Of a stretch of DNA of 15,898 nt, positions 1 through 6,847 are shown one piece after another. Within the stretch, counting starts at the first letter, position 1, and each line of letters starts with the position of its first letter. Where the stretch lies: positions 1 to 15,898 of the forward strand of contig JAPXLT010000090.1 of assembly GCA_033809415.1 (NCBI GenBank), written 5' to 3'. This stretch comes from JAQVUB01 sp033809415. GTDB lineage: Bacteria; Verrucomicrobiota; Lentisphaeria; Oligosphaerales; Oligosphaeraceae. Below the pieces are notes generated by a model. The model did not search any database. It was not told where the DNA came from and saw only the letters and a list, made by a program, of their open reading frames with translations. The position numbers and the translations under genes are program-made.

Positions 1-1457
1 GTTGCATAACGTGACATCAGCTCCTCGTCTCCGAAATCAAAATCCAGATGCTGCCCCAACAGTTCGTTGGTGAGCTGGATAAAGCTAAAGTTTTCGGGAA
101 GAGTATTGCCGGGAACATGGCGTCCCCAGAAGGATTCTATCGGATGGATGACCAGCAGGTCCCGGACCTCCTCGCCTTTTTCCAGGGCAGTGGCAATGCG
201 CGCAAAATAATCTTCCACATAGGAGTATTCATCGGCCCATGGGGATTGGTACGAGATACTGGCCGGGTAGTCTCGCTTGGCGTCGGCAGCCATCGTATAC
301 CAGGCCAGATGCTGGCAGCGGAGGTTGATACCCAGCGCCACCTGCCAGTCCCCCATGGCCTTGTGCCCCATGAATGGAAAATCCCAGCCCGTGCAGCCAT
401 AGGTCTCTGTAAGACGCCATTTTCGGTCGAATTGACGCGCCACGGAGGTACATTGCTTTGCCGTATTGAAGATGAACCAGTGCTCTGTCAGCAAATCAAT
501 TCCTGGCACCTGCATGAACTCGTAGAAGCGCATGGCAGTTCCGACGGCATAGGTCTGATTGGCCAGCGTATCTTCACAGAGCACATGGCCGGTAAAAAGC
601 AGGTTGTTCTTTTCGCACCAGTCGCCGATGGTTTTGGCAAAAGCATTGCAAAACAATTCGGTCAGCATATTGCGGTAATCAAGGCGGGCTTTCGAAAAAT
701 CCTGGTTGTATATGGGATAGACCAGTTCCGGAAGATGTTCCTCGATGGCATAACCATATTTTTTCCGGAATGCGGCAGGAAGTTTTCCGGTCCAAGGCAG
801 GGTATTTCCCGGGACATGGCTAATGAAATTCGGCTCATCAGTAAAGATGCCGGGGACAAGGTTGCCAAAGGTCGAGGAAAATCTTTTGCGGTATTCTTCG
901 TGGGTCACTTGGACAAACTGCTCGACCGCCTCGGGATTCAAGGTATCGAGGTAGGTCTGGTCATTGAACCAGGATTGCGGACTGCCGGTTTTTTCCTGAA
1001 ACAGCAGAATTTGTTCATTTTCCCTGAGCTTATCCGATGCCTGGTAAGGACGGTATGACACAAGCAGTCCACTGTCAAGCTCGATGATAAAGGCCGCCTG
1101 AAGCCCCTTCCCTACAGGCTTGGGAATGCTCTGTACAGTATTGAACTCCAGAAAACGGATGCGGTATTTTTCGTCTTTGGTGACCAGGCCGCCGGCAGCG
1201 CCGGATGGCCAGCGATCCTCGTCATAGAGCCAGGCTCTCATCTTTTGCCGTCTGGCTTCGTCAATACAGACCTCGATCATGCGGAACCATTCTTCCGAAA
1301 GATAGGGAGTATCCAGGCCGATTCTCGAGTGCATGAAGAATCCGCCCAAGCCCATTTTTTTCATGCTGCGGATTTGTTCCCGCAATTCCTGTTCTTCCAA
1401 CTTGCCATTCCATGCCCAAAAAGGAATGCCGCGATACTTGTCATGGGGAGTAATCAT
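1..1457 (-). CDS. GH106-like glycoside hydrolase, N-terminal 485 residues (partial, runs off left edge)
   Basis: Reading leftward from the ATG at 1457, the frame stays open to the window edge (485 codons plus two bases), so the 3' half is missing. The N-terminus has no signal peptide, so the enzyme is probably cytoplasmic. Visible blocks are PFWAWNGKL (residues 12-20), GLGGFFMHSRIGL (36-48), AWLYDEDRWPSG (75-86) and FTDEPNF (205-211). From memory, this series is typical of GH106 alpha-L-rhamnosidase-like proteins, which usually run to about 900-1100 residues. Acidic residues in the DEDRW and TDEPN blocks are candidate active-site residues by analogy. The start is supported by an AGGA six bases before ATG. 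The substrate may be rhamnose or another sugar, because many GH106-like proteins are uncharacterised. It lies on the same strand as the 822-residue secreted protein upstream, with a 540-base repeat-rich gap between. A plus-strand open frame of 336 codons opposite it is a shadow. Confidence 0.85.
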   Translation of the reverse strand, partial: MITPHDKYRGIPFWAWNGKLEEQELREQIRSMKKMGLGGFFMHSRIGLDTPYLSEEWFRMIEVCIDEARRQKMRAWLYDEDRWPSGAAGGLVTKDEKYRIRFLEFNTVQSIPKPVGKGLQAAFIIELDSGLLVSYRPYQASDKLRENEQILLFQEKTGSPQSWFNDQTYLDTLNPEAVEQFVQVTHEEYRKRFSSTFGNLVPGIFTDEPNFISHVPGNTLPWTGKLPAAFRKKYGYAIEEHLPELVYPIYNQDFSKARLDYRNMLTELFCNAFAKTIGDWCEKNNLLFTGHVLCEDTLANQTYAVGTAMRFYEFMQVPGIDLLTEHWFIFNTAKQCTSVARQFDRKWRLTETYGCTGWDFPFMGHKAMGDWQVALGINLRCQHLAWYTMAADAKRDYPASISYQSPWADEYSYVEDYFARIATALEKGEEVRDLLVIHPIESFWGRHVPGNTLPENFSFIQLTNELLGQHLDFDFGDEELMSRYA

Positions 1458-1599
1458 CAAAATCCTGTCTCTTTGTTGAAAATGATTGCTTGCGGTTAAA
1501 GGTGATAGGTACTTGGTGTTTCGAGTGTACCGGGTTTATATGAAATAGACACGATAATAAGCTACTTCTACAGCAATTTTTTGCAAATGCAGCTGGGAT

Positions 1600-1625
1600 T
1601 TTTAACCACGAACCACACGAAAAAA
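1600..1625 (-). repeat. Interspersed TTCGTG/GGTTAAAAA repeat, copy 1
   Basis: On the minus strand this reads TTTTTTCGTGTGGTTCGTGG followed by TTAAAAA. Nearly the same phrase occurs on the plus strand at 8065-8089. Its first 11 bases (ACACGAAAAAA on the plus strand, 1615-1625) are repeated directly at 1958-1968, on the far side of the inverted-end element. Confidence 0.7.
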
Positions 1626-1959
1626 GTAATGCGTCAGTCTTCTGTAGTACAGGGTTCAGGGGAATGGGGTGCGTAGTGCGGGGTGCGTAGTGCGTTGGGA
1701 ACGGGTGCAGGGGTGCAGGTTTAAAAAGTGGCGCGACAGTCTCGGTTGCGATGCTCTGATTGTCGTGGGGTGCGGGGAGGGGGATGTCCTTGTCCTGTCC
1801 ACACTGTCCACACTGTCCACACTGTCCACACTGTCCACACTGTCCACACTGTCCACACTGTCCACACTGTCCACACTGTCCACACTGTCCACACTGTCCA
1901 CCACGTCTGACCCGCACCACGCACCACGCACCACGCACTACAGAAGACTAACGCCTTAC
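1626..1959. repeat. MITE-like non-coding element with 23-base inverted ends, copy A
   Basis: The left end (1626-1648) and the reverse complement of the right end (1937-1959) match at 21 of 23 positions and share the block AGTCTTCTGTAGT. The subterminal GTAGTGCG / CGCACTAC phrases are also inverted, so much of the element could fold on itself. The core at 1718-1790 (GGTTTAAAAAGTGGCGCGAC, then a TGTCGTGGGGTGCGGG phrase) recurs at 14340 and 15494. The core is followed by the 9-base minisatellite. An 11-base direct repeat, ACACGAAAAAA, lies at 1615-1625 and 1958-1968 around it. It encodes no transposase, so any movement would need one supplied from elsewhere. Calling it mobile is inference from ends and copy number. 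Confidence 0.7.
1796..1901 (+). repeat. 9-base minisatellite, TGTCCACAC, 11 perfect units plus a partial
   Basis: Eleven uninterrupted units of TGTCCACAC span 1796-1894, followed by a partial unit to 1901. The corresponding place in copy B (14417-14434) has one to two units, and copy C has about three degenerate ones, so the array is variable in number. Perfect identity of the units suggests recent expansion by slippage. It is not a CRISPR array: units are too short and have no spacers. Confidence 0.95.
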
Positions 1960-1980
1960 ACGAAAAAACACGAAATTTTC
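1957..1980 (-). repeat. Interspersed ACACGAA repeat tract
   Basis: TACACGAAAAAACACGAAA on the plus strand is the same type of phrase as at 1600-1625. It ends about 20 bases past the stop of the 822-residue gene on the minus strand and contains an ACGAAA/TTTCGT inverted pair with almost no loop. No convincing terminator is seen here. Confidence 0.55.
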
Positions 1981-1997
1981 GTACTAACGATTCCAGG

Positions 1998-4466
1998 TCA
2001 GAATTCGGCGATAACCAATCCGCCCTCGGGTGCTTCGACTGTGATCTTGCGATTTTTTATATCACATTCGGTAAACGAGCGGTCACGCATACCGTCCTTT
2101 GTGTACAGGTAGAGTTTTGCGGTGGAGCCTGTGCTGTTTTCCGGCACTTCGAAGGTACCGGAAACGCAAGTGATAATGCGTTCCTTTGCAATGATGGTGC
2201 CGGGCCCCAATGTGCGTATGGTGACCGGATACAGTTTGCAGACAAAGTTATCAGCGCCTTGCAACAAGCGATGCGTAAAGGACATCGGGGAATAAATGCA
2301 GCCTGCCAGCAGGGCTTCCCGAACGGCTGCCAATACGCCTTCTAGCGTGTGTTGTTTGCCGTAATTGCCGAGAACCAGAGGCACGTGGTTCAGATGTCCG
2401 GCGGTCATATTGGCATGGCTGCTTGCCCCTTCCGTAAACCGCAATGCCCGGGAAGAAGCAATATCCTGGCTGACAGCAGAACCATTGCCAAGAAAAAGTT
2501 TTCCACGTCTGAATATGGTATTCAGCAGAGTATTCTGAAAAGCCAGGCTGGTATATGCGCAGTCGCTTTTCAAGCGGGCTACTTTTCCGTTTTCATCCAA
2601 TTCGGCGGAAAAACCATCCCATTCCGCATAGTCATAACGGCTATAGCTGCGGCGTTCATTGCAGGAGCTGAATTCATCGAAATAAACACCATCAGCACCG
2701 GCATCAAGAATTTGCCGGGTATAGTTCAGATGGGATTCCCAGAGTGCATTGCCGGGTCGGGGAAGTGCATAAATGACTGCCCAGCCCTTTTTTTCCGCGC
2801 CGCGTAAAAGTATGCTGTCAAACCCGCCGTGATGGTAGGGTTCGCCCTCTTTGGTTCGAACCACTGCCGGAGCAAGCGGATTCTTTTCAAATTCCGGGAG
2901 GTAAACATAGCGCATCATCGGATGTGCCATCGTCATAACGGCCGACTCAGGAAGAGCACGTTTATACCGGGCAATCCGCTCGAGAAGCTCGGATAATCCC
3001 TTCTGTTGATTATCTGCAATGGTTTTTTCTGTGACCTGCGAGATATCCTCCTGCCGAAGCAGTGGCCTTGCCCAATTTCCCGGCACCCAGACAGGCAGAA
3101 TCACGGCAATGGGTCCTAGGTGGGCAAGCCCCTTTCGGATTTTCTCCTCCGTACTATCATCAGCTACTTCTGCACCCCAGAAAAACGGCAGAGGTGCGCC
3201 AACGCTGCCGATTTCCCAACGTTCCCGCAGCTGGTTGATGAAAGACCAATATCCACCCTGCAAGGTTGGAACCACAGAAAAATGAAAGGTGCGGCTAGTT
3301 CCGGGTGCCAAGGCCAAGGTTGGAGAGTGGATTTCCGTAACCCCCTTCTCGACCCTGGCGCCGGCGATAAGACGCAAAATATCGTCTTCCAGGACAATAC
3401 CGGTGCCAGTCCCGCTGTTTTTGCGGGACTCGAAGAACACGGTGGCATTGCCATCGAGCGTCAATTGTTCCGAAGTGTCGGGCTCGCCACGCAACCAGAC
3501 TCGGGCCCTGTCTCCGGCCAGACCGCATTGATGACGAAACGGGACACCAAGGATCTCCTTTCCCGTATTATGCCATTTTTCAGTCCAATCCAGACGGTCT
3601 TCCTTCAGGCGTAAGATGCGTTCCATCGCCAGGTCTGGCCACTGTGTAGTTATTCGGATGGCATCGTCGCCGAGGCTTTCAATGCGCACAGGCTGCTTGG
3701 GCGCGATTGTTTGTGCCAGGAGCGCAGGTTCTGCCAAGGGCTTGACTCCTAGAGCAGTCTCAACCACCAACGGCATAGTCCCCTTGACACTAACGGCAAA
3801 ACCGCCACCCTCATAGACATCTACGCGAATCCCATTTTTTTCGAGAGAATTCCGGGAGGCAAGCCAGGTGAACTCCCTGTCATTGCCAACGTCTGCCGGC
3901 TTTTCCATCCAGCCAAACTCGATATCAGTGACCAGTACCGCGCGTTCTTCGGCCTCTTTGCTGCGGATATTGCGAAAGACGATCTCATTACAATCCACGG
4001 TACGGTTGACATCGGAGAGGTCAAAACAGAACTGGCTGCCCTTGTTATCCAGAGTCACACCGTCGCCTTGACCCACATCCGGTGCAAACACCAGCAGCAC
4101 ATCCGCTCCGCGAAAGACTGGGAAACGCTTGCCTTTATAGTTCGGATCATGAATTTCGAATCTACTTTCCCGGCATAGCAGGCGCTCTTTGCCGGAAGCG
4201 GTCCAAGCGCCCAAATCCGTACCATTGCAAGACAGGCGCACGCCGTAGTTGCATCCTCCAGCTGCCGTCCCTTTAATTACCATCCGGCAACGGAGAACAG
4301 GAATCACCCCCGGTTTGTCCGGCAGTGCCGGAAGAACCAGGACTTTCGTCTCGCCTGTATCATGAAGAGTAAAATCCGGAATGATAGTAACATTGCTTAA
4401 AGGTGGGAGAGTCCCGGCAAAAAGAAAAACCGGCAGCAAGCATAGAACCCAAGCTGTTTTTTTCAT
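1998..4466 (-). CDS. Secreted glycosidase-like protein, 822 residues
   Basis: The first 17 residues form a clear signal peptide (MKKT, a hydrophobic run, then LFAG), so the product is exported. Residues about 20-400 look like beta-sandwich material, with mixed strand-like sequence and no named domain that I recognise. From about 420 onward it looks like a TIM-barrel glycosidase. GADGVYFDEF at 590-599 has the Asp-Glu pair at the end of a beta strand (D597, E598), which is typical of catalytic barrels. It is preceded by HGGFDS and WAVIYALPRPG blocks and followed by LFLGNGSA and FTEGASS. I cannot assign a CAZy family; a DUF-type GH-like family is likely. The start is supported by AAAGGAAAG before ATG 4466. 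A candidate AraC operator and a TATAAT lie upstream. Neighbours suggest glycan breakdown; the substrate is unknown. Confidence 0.8.
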   Translation of the reverse strand: MKKTAWVLCLLPVFLFAGTLPPLSNVTIIPDFTLHDTGETKVLVLPALPDKPGVIPVLRCRMVIKGTAAGGCNYGVRLSCNGTDLGAWTASGKERLLCRESRFEIHDPNYKGKRFPVFRGADVLLVFAPDVGQGDGVTLDNKGSQFCFDLSDVNRTVDCNEIVFRNIRSKEAEERAVLVTDIEFGWMEKPADVGNDREFTWLASRNSLEKNGIRVDVYEGGGFAVSVKGTMPLVVETALGVKPLAEPALLAQTIAPKQPVRIESLGDDAIRITTQWPDLAMERILRLKEDRLDWTEKWHNTGKEILGVPFRHQCGLAGDRARVWLRGEPDTSEQLTLDGNATVFFESRKNSGTGTGIVLEDDILRLIAGARVEKGVTEIHSPTLALAPGTSRTFHFSVVPTLQGGYWSFINQLRERWEIGSVGAPLPFFWGAEVADDSTEEKIRKGLAHLGPIAVILPVWVPGNWARPLLRQEDISQVTEKTIADNQQKGLSELLERIARYKRALPESAVMTMAHPMMRYVYLPEFEKNPLAPAVVRTKEGEPYHHGGFDSILLRGAEKKGWAVIYALPRPGNALWESHLNYTRQILDAGADGVYFDEFSSCNERRSYSRYDYAEWDGFSAELDENGKVARLKSDCAYTSLAFQNTLLNTIFRRGKLFLGNGSAVSQDIASSRALRFTEGASSHANMTAGHLNHVPLVLGNYGKQHTLEGVLAAVREALLAGCIYSPMSFTHRLLQGADNFVCKLYPVTIRTLGPGTIIAKERIITCVSGTFEVPENSTGSTAKLYLYTKDGMRDRSFTECDIKNRKITVEAPEGGLVIAEF

Positions 4467-4536
4467 TGAAAACTTTCCTTTTGTTTGTTATTTGGATAAA
4501 CTAAAAATGCACCAAAAAATTTTAGCTTTTCAATAC

Positions 4537-4542
4537 ATTATA
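4537..4542 (-). promoter_or_regulatory. Predicted -10 box for the 822-residue secreted gene
   Basis: On the minus strand this is a perfect TATAAT, 70 bases upstream of the ATG. At 17 bases upstream there is only CTATGG, a very poor -35. A better TTGTAC (4565-4570) is 22 bases away, which is too far. A good -10 with no -35 fits an activator-dependent promoter. The candidate operator at 4581-4600 ends 38 bases upstream of it. Confidence 0.45.
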
Positions 4543-4580
4543 TTAATATCTGTAAAATTCCATAGTACAATTATATAAGA

Positions 4581-4600
4581 AAATAGCATGATATTTCAAA
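4581..4600 (+). promoter_or_regulatory. Candidate AraC-family operator (site 1)
   Basis: AAATAGCATGATATTTCAAA matches the inverted copy at 5613-5632 in 19 of 20 positions. AATAGCA recurs 20 bases later (4582 and 4602), about two helical turns, which is the usual spacing of AraC-family half-sites. It sits upstream of the 822-residue secreted gene. That the AraC protein encoded next door binds it is inference. Confidence 0.6.
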
Positions 4601-4616
4601 CAATAGCAACAAAACT

Positions 4617-4652
4617 TTCGTGTCTGTTCGTGTATTTCGTGGTTAAAAAACA
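4617..4652 (+). repeat. Interspersed TTCGTG/GGTTAAAAAA repeat, copy 2
   Basis: TTTCGTGTCTGTTCGTGTAT is followed by TTCGTGGTTAAAAAACAGG. It lies between the araC stop (4678) and the operator of the next gene. Read from the araC side it ends in CCTGTTTTTTAACC, which offers a U-run after the araC stop, but no strong hairpin precedes it. Confidence 0.65.
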
Positions 4653-4677
4653 GGTTTTAGGCAGGGTTTTCGTTCTG

Positions 4678-5559
4678 TCAGGCCTGCACGGGGATCGGAT
4701 TGCAGCGGGCGCGATGTTTTCCGGGCGTAATGCCAAAGCGCCGTTTGAAAAGGCGTATGAGATAGTTCGTATCGCAGAATCCGCACTCCTGCGCGACGTC
4801 CTCCAATTGCAGGTCCGAAGTTTCCAGCAGCCTGCGTGCCATGTCCAGTCGCAGTCGCATGCTGTATTCTCCCGGCGGCATTCCAACTACATGCTTGAAT
4901 TTCTGCATATAGCTGGAAACACTCATGCCTGCTTTGCGAGCAGTCCGTTTCAGGTCAAAAGGACGTTCAGGATGATTTTCCATTTCGGAAATCGAAAGAA
5001 ATAGTGCCTCTTCGACCTTGGTTTCTGTCTTCTTCCAAGGAATCGAGGAACTATCAAAAACCGTCAAAAACAAGTCCAGCAAGGCGATTTTCAGTGCCAG
5101 TTCGCGGCTTTTTCGAGTGGAATTCTGTGCCATCCAGATGCGCTTCAGGCAGAGTTCAGCATTTAGGAATTCCACGGGTGTCAGATGGAGCTGATTCACA
5201 TTGAAGCTTCTGTTTTCATTGAAGAAAGTATCAAAATGCTTCAATTTTGAGAGACTTTCCCGTTCCTCCTGGAGGAACGATGGTGCCAAGCATACATTGT
5301 ACACCCGGTAGTGTTTGCATTTCACATAGGAGTGTACTTCACCCGGCAAAACCGTAAAAACATCGCCTTTGATAATCGAGTTTTCCAGGATATCGCCTTC
5401 CTTGGATTGGAGTCGATGGACGCTATGTCCCTGCCGTACCAGCGCAATCTCAACATAGTCATGCTGGTGAAACACGGCGCCATCATCCTGGTATGTATCC
5501 CGGATCATTACAGGAGGCATTTCAGGGGAAGCCAAGTCCTTGTAAAAATAGGTAAGCAT
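4678..5559 (-). CDS. AraC-family transcriptional regulator
   Basis: The N-terminal half is a cupin-like sensing domain (FHQHDYVEIALVRQG, then GDVFTVLPGEVHSY), a pattern common in sugar-responsive AraC regulators. The C-terminal ~100 residues are the two-helix-turn-helix DNA-binding domain: ARKAGMSVSSYMQKFKHVVG for the first helix pair, and LEDVAQECGFCDTNYLIRLF plus KRRFGITPGKHR for the second, which is the AraC signature. The open frame extends to an ATG at 5625, giving 315 residues. I prefer ATG 5559 (293 residues) because cupin homology begins just after it and a good promoter (TTGACA, 16 bases, TAAATT) lies inside the longer version. Neither start has a clear ribosome-binding site. It is transcribed divergently from the GH99-like gene and likely controls flanking genes, probably as an activator responding to a sugar. 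Confidence 0.88.
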   Translation of the reverse strand: MLTYFYKDLASPEMPPVMIRDTYQDDGAVFHQHDYVEIALVRQGHSVHRLQSKEGDILENSIIKGDVFTVLPGEVHSYVKCKHYRVYNVCLAPSFLQEERESLSKLKHFDTFFNENRSFNVNQLHLTPVEFLNAELCLKRIWMAQNSTRKSRELALKIALLDLFLTVFDSSSIPWKKTETKVEEALFLSISEMENHPERPFDLKRTARKAGMSVSSYMQKFKHVVGMPPGEYSMRLRLDMARRLLETSDLQLEDVAQECGFCDTNYLIRLFKRRFGITPGKHRARCNPIPVQA

Positions 5560-5566
5560 AACGATT

Positions 5567-5594
5567 AATTTAACAAAACAACCAGCTTTGTCAA
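5567..5594 (-). promoter_or_regulatory. Predicted araC promoter, possibly giving a leaderless transcript
   Basis: On the minus strand there is a perfect -35, TTGACA (5594-5589), a 16-base spacer and TAAATT (5572-5567, 4 of 6 to consensus). Transcription would start near 5560, at the ATG at 5559. This fits the absence of a ribosome-binding site. If the longer start at 5625 is real, this promoter would lie inside the coding region and the call would be wrong. Confidence 0.45.
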
Positions 5595-5612
5595 TTTTTC
5601 CTCTGTGACTAT

Positions 5613-5632
5613 TTTGTAATATCATGCTATTT
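5613..5632 (-). promoter_or_regulatory. Candidate AraC-family operator (site 2) between divergent promoters
   Basis: On the minus strand it reads AAATAGCATGATATTACAAA, one base different from site 1 at 4581-4600. It lies exactly midway between the two predicted promoters: 18 bases from the araC -35 (5594) and 18 bases from the GH99-like -35 (5651). This position suits autoregulation plus activation of the GH99-like operon. Confidence 0.6.
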
Positions 5633-5650
5633 TTTTGAAATTTTGTCTAA

Positions 5651-5678
5651 TTGCACCAGGTTTCGATTCATCTATATT
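5651..5678 (+). promoter_or_regulatory. Predicted promoter of the GH99-like/pilin-like operon
   Basis: TTGCAC (5651-5656), a 16-base spacer and TATATT (5673-5678, 5 of 6 to consensus). The -35 is poor (3 of 6), as expected for an activated promoter. Transcription would start near 5685, giving a ~37-base leader with AAGGA at 5707-5711, ten bases before ATG 5722. Confidence 0.4.
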
Positions 5679-5721
5679 AGTAGTAGTAATGGTTTAGGAT
5701 GTTTTTAAGGATCGTAGCGTC

Positions 5722-6834
5722 ATGGATATTGCGGCATATTATTTCCCCAACTATCACAGGGACTCCCGAAACGAAAAGCGCCACGGCAAAGGGTGGACAG
5801 AATGGGAACTGATGAAATGCGCAAGGCCACGCTTCGAGGGGCACCGCCAGCCCATCGTTCCCGCCTGGGGATACCAAGACGAGGCGGACCCGGCAGTCAT
5901 GGCAGCAAAGATCGACGCGGCCGTAGCCCATCATGTGGATACTTTCATCTTTGACTGGTACTGGTACGACGGCTCCTTCCTGCAACGGGCGCTCGATGAA
6001 GGATTCCTCAGCGCCAAAAACAACTCGAAGATGAAGTTTGCCCTGATGTGGGCAAATCATGATTGGTACGACAGACACCCAGTCGGAAGGGATATCGCCA
6101 AAGCCCCCATGCTGTACCAATGGTCATCTACCAGAGAGTCTGTCGGTTTTGTGTGGGATTACATCATCGAGAACTACATGACTCGGGCGAACTACTGGCG
6201 CATAGATGACCTGCCCTACTTCTCCATCTATGCCACAAACCGATTTATCACGCAAATGGGAGGCGTCGCTGCTGCAGCCGATGTACTGGCGGACTTCCGG
6301 GAGCGTGCAAAGAAAGCCGGATTGCCGGGAATCCATATCAACGCCGTCTGGTATGACAACCTGGACAGCGCCCCGCAGTGCCCATGCCCCTGCAATGACT
6401 GGTACACAAAAGTGGGTTTCAGCAGCTATACAAGCTACAATTGCCTCTTCAGCCATCCCCTTTGGGAAAAATTCCCGATCGTTACCTTTCAAGAGGCGGC
6501 GGAAGAATACCTGAACTTGATGGATAAAGCCATCAATACGCTGCCCGACCCATATTTACCGGTGGCCACTGTCGGCTGGGACTCGAGTCCGAGAACAATA
6601 CAAAGCGAAACATACACCCTCTTGGGATATCCCTACCTGCCAATTATGAACCCTGACCCGAAAGCCTTCGCCAAACTGCTCAGCGACCTAGGCAAACGAA
6701 ATCCTCCCGCCATCTTTATCAATGCCTGGAATGAATGGACTGAAGGAAGCTACCTCGAACCGGATATGGATTACGGAATGGCAAACCTGGAAGCCATAAA
6801 GGAATTTGTGGAATCTTACACAAAAATAAAGTAA
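5722..6834 (+). CDS. WbsX / GH99-like glycan-processing protein, 370 residues
   Basis: The protein has the hallmarks of the WbsX-like family (glycosyltransferase WbsX, related to GH99 endo-mannosidases). These are AAYYFPNYH at 4-12, KGWTEWE at 23-29, FIFDWYWYDG at 75-84, FALMWANHDW at 106-115, and the diagnostic INAWNEWTEGSYLEPD at 333-348 with candidate catalytic glutamates E338 and E341. The length (370) matches a single catalytic barrel. There is no signal peptide, so it is probably cytoplasmic. Family members occur both as O-antigen/polysaccharide biosynthesis proteins and, in glycan-degrading bacteria, as presumed glycosidases. The surrounding genes favour degradation here, which is inference. 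The start has AAGGA ten bases upstream. An in-frame ATG at 5689 is followed by a stop two codons later and is excluded. The pilin-like gene begins 13 bases downstream. Confidence 0.88.
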   Translation: MDIAAYYFPNYHRDSRNEKRHGKGWTEWELMKCARPRFEGHRQPIVPAWGYQDEADPAVMAAKIDAAVAHHVDTFIFDWYWYDGSFLQRALDEGFLSAKNNSKMKFALMWANHDWYDRHPVGRDIAKAPMLYQWSSTRESVGFVWDYIIENYMTRANYWRIDDLPYFSIYATNRFITQMGGVAAAADVLADFRERAKKAGLPGIHINAVWYDNLDSAPQCPCPCNDWYTKVGFSSYTSYNCLFSHPLWEKFPIVTFQEAAEEYLNLMDKAINTLPDPYLPVATVGWDSSPRTIQSETYTLLGYPYLPIMNPDPKAFAKLLSDLGKRNPPAIFINAWNEWTEGSYLEPDMDYGMANLEAIKEFVESYTKIK

Positions 6835-6847
6835 AGGAGACAGAAAA

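Larger units (their letters stand above)
1458..1997. other. Intergenic region, 540 bases, repeat-rich
   Basis: This gap separates the start of the GH106-like gene (1457) from the stop of the 822-residue secreted gene (1998). It holds the 5' leader of the GH106-like gene, a weak operator-like sequence at 1543-1558, an ACACGAA-type repeat (1600-1625), a 334-base inverted-end element with a minisatellite (1626-1959) and another ACACGAA tract. Several open frames cross the minisatellite on both strands. They exist only because a 9-base unit keeps all frames free of stops, and none has a credible start or composition. Confidence 0.8.

Noticed and set aside
48..1058. 336-codon open frame on the plus strand
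   Set aside because: It is antisense to the GH106-like gene, whose minus-strand translation contains recognisable family blocks; the plus-strand product resembles nothing and has no ribosome-binding site.
1796..1901. Tandem array considered as a CRISPR
   Set aside because: Units are 9 bases, contiguous and without unique spacers; no cas genes are present.
1441..2112. Several overlapping open frames coding VDS, CGQ, VWT, LST, HTV or CPH repeats
   Set aside because: All come from the 9-base minisatellite, which keeps every frame open on both strands; none has a convincing start or flanking protein sequence.
5560..5625. 22-residue N-terminal extension of the AraC regulator from ATG 5625
   Set aside because: No ribosome-binding site, sequence unlike the start of a cupin domain, and it would place a good promoter within the gene; left open as a possibility.
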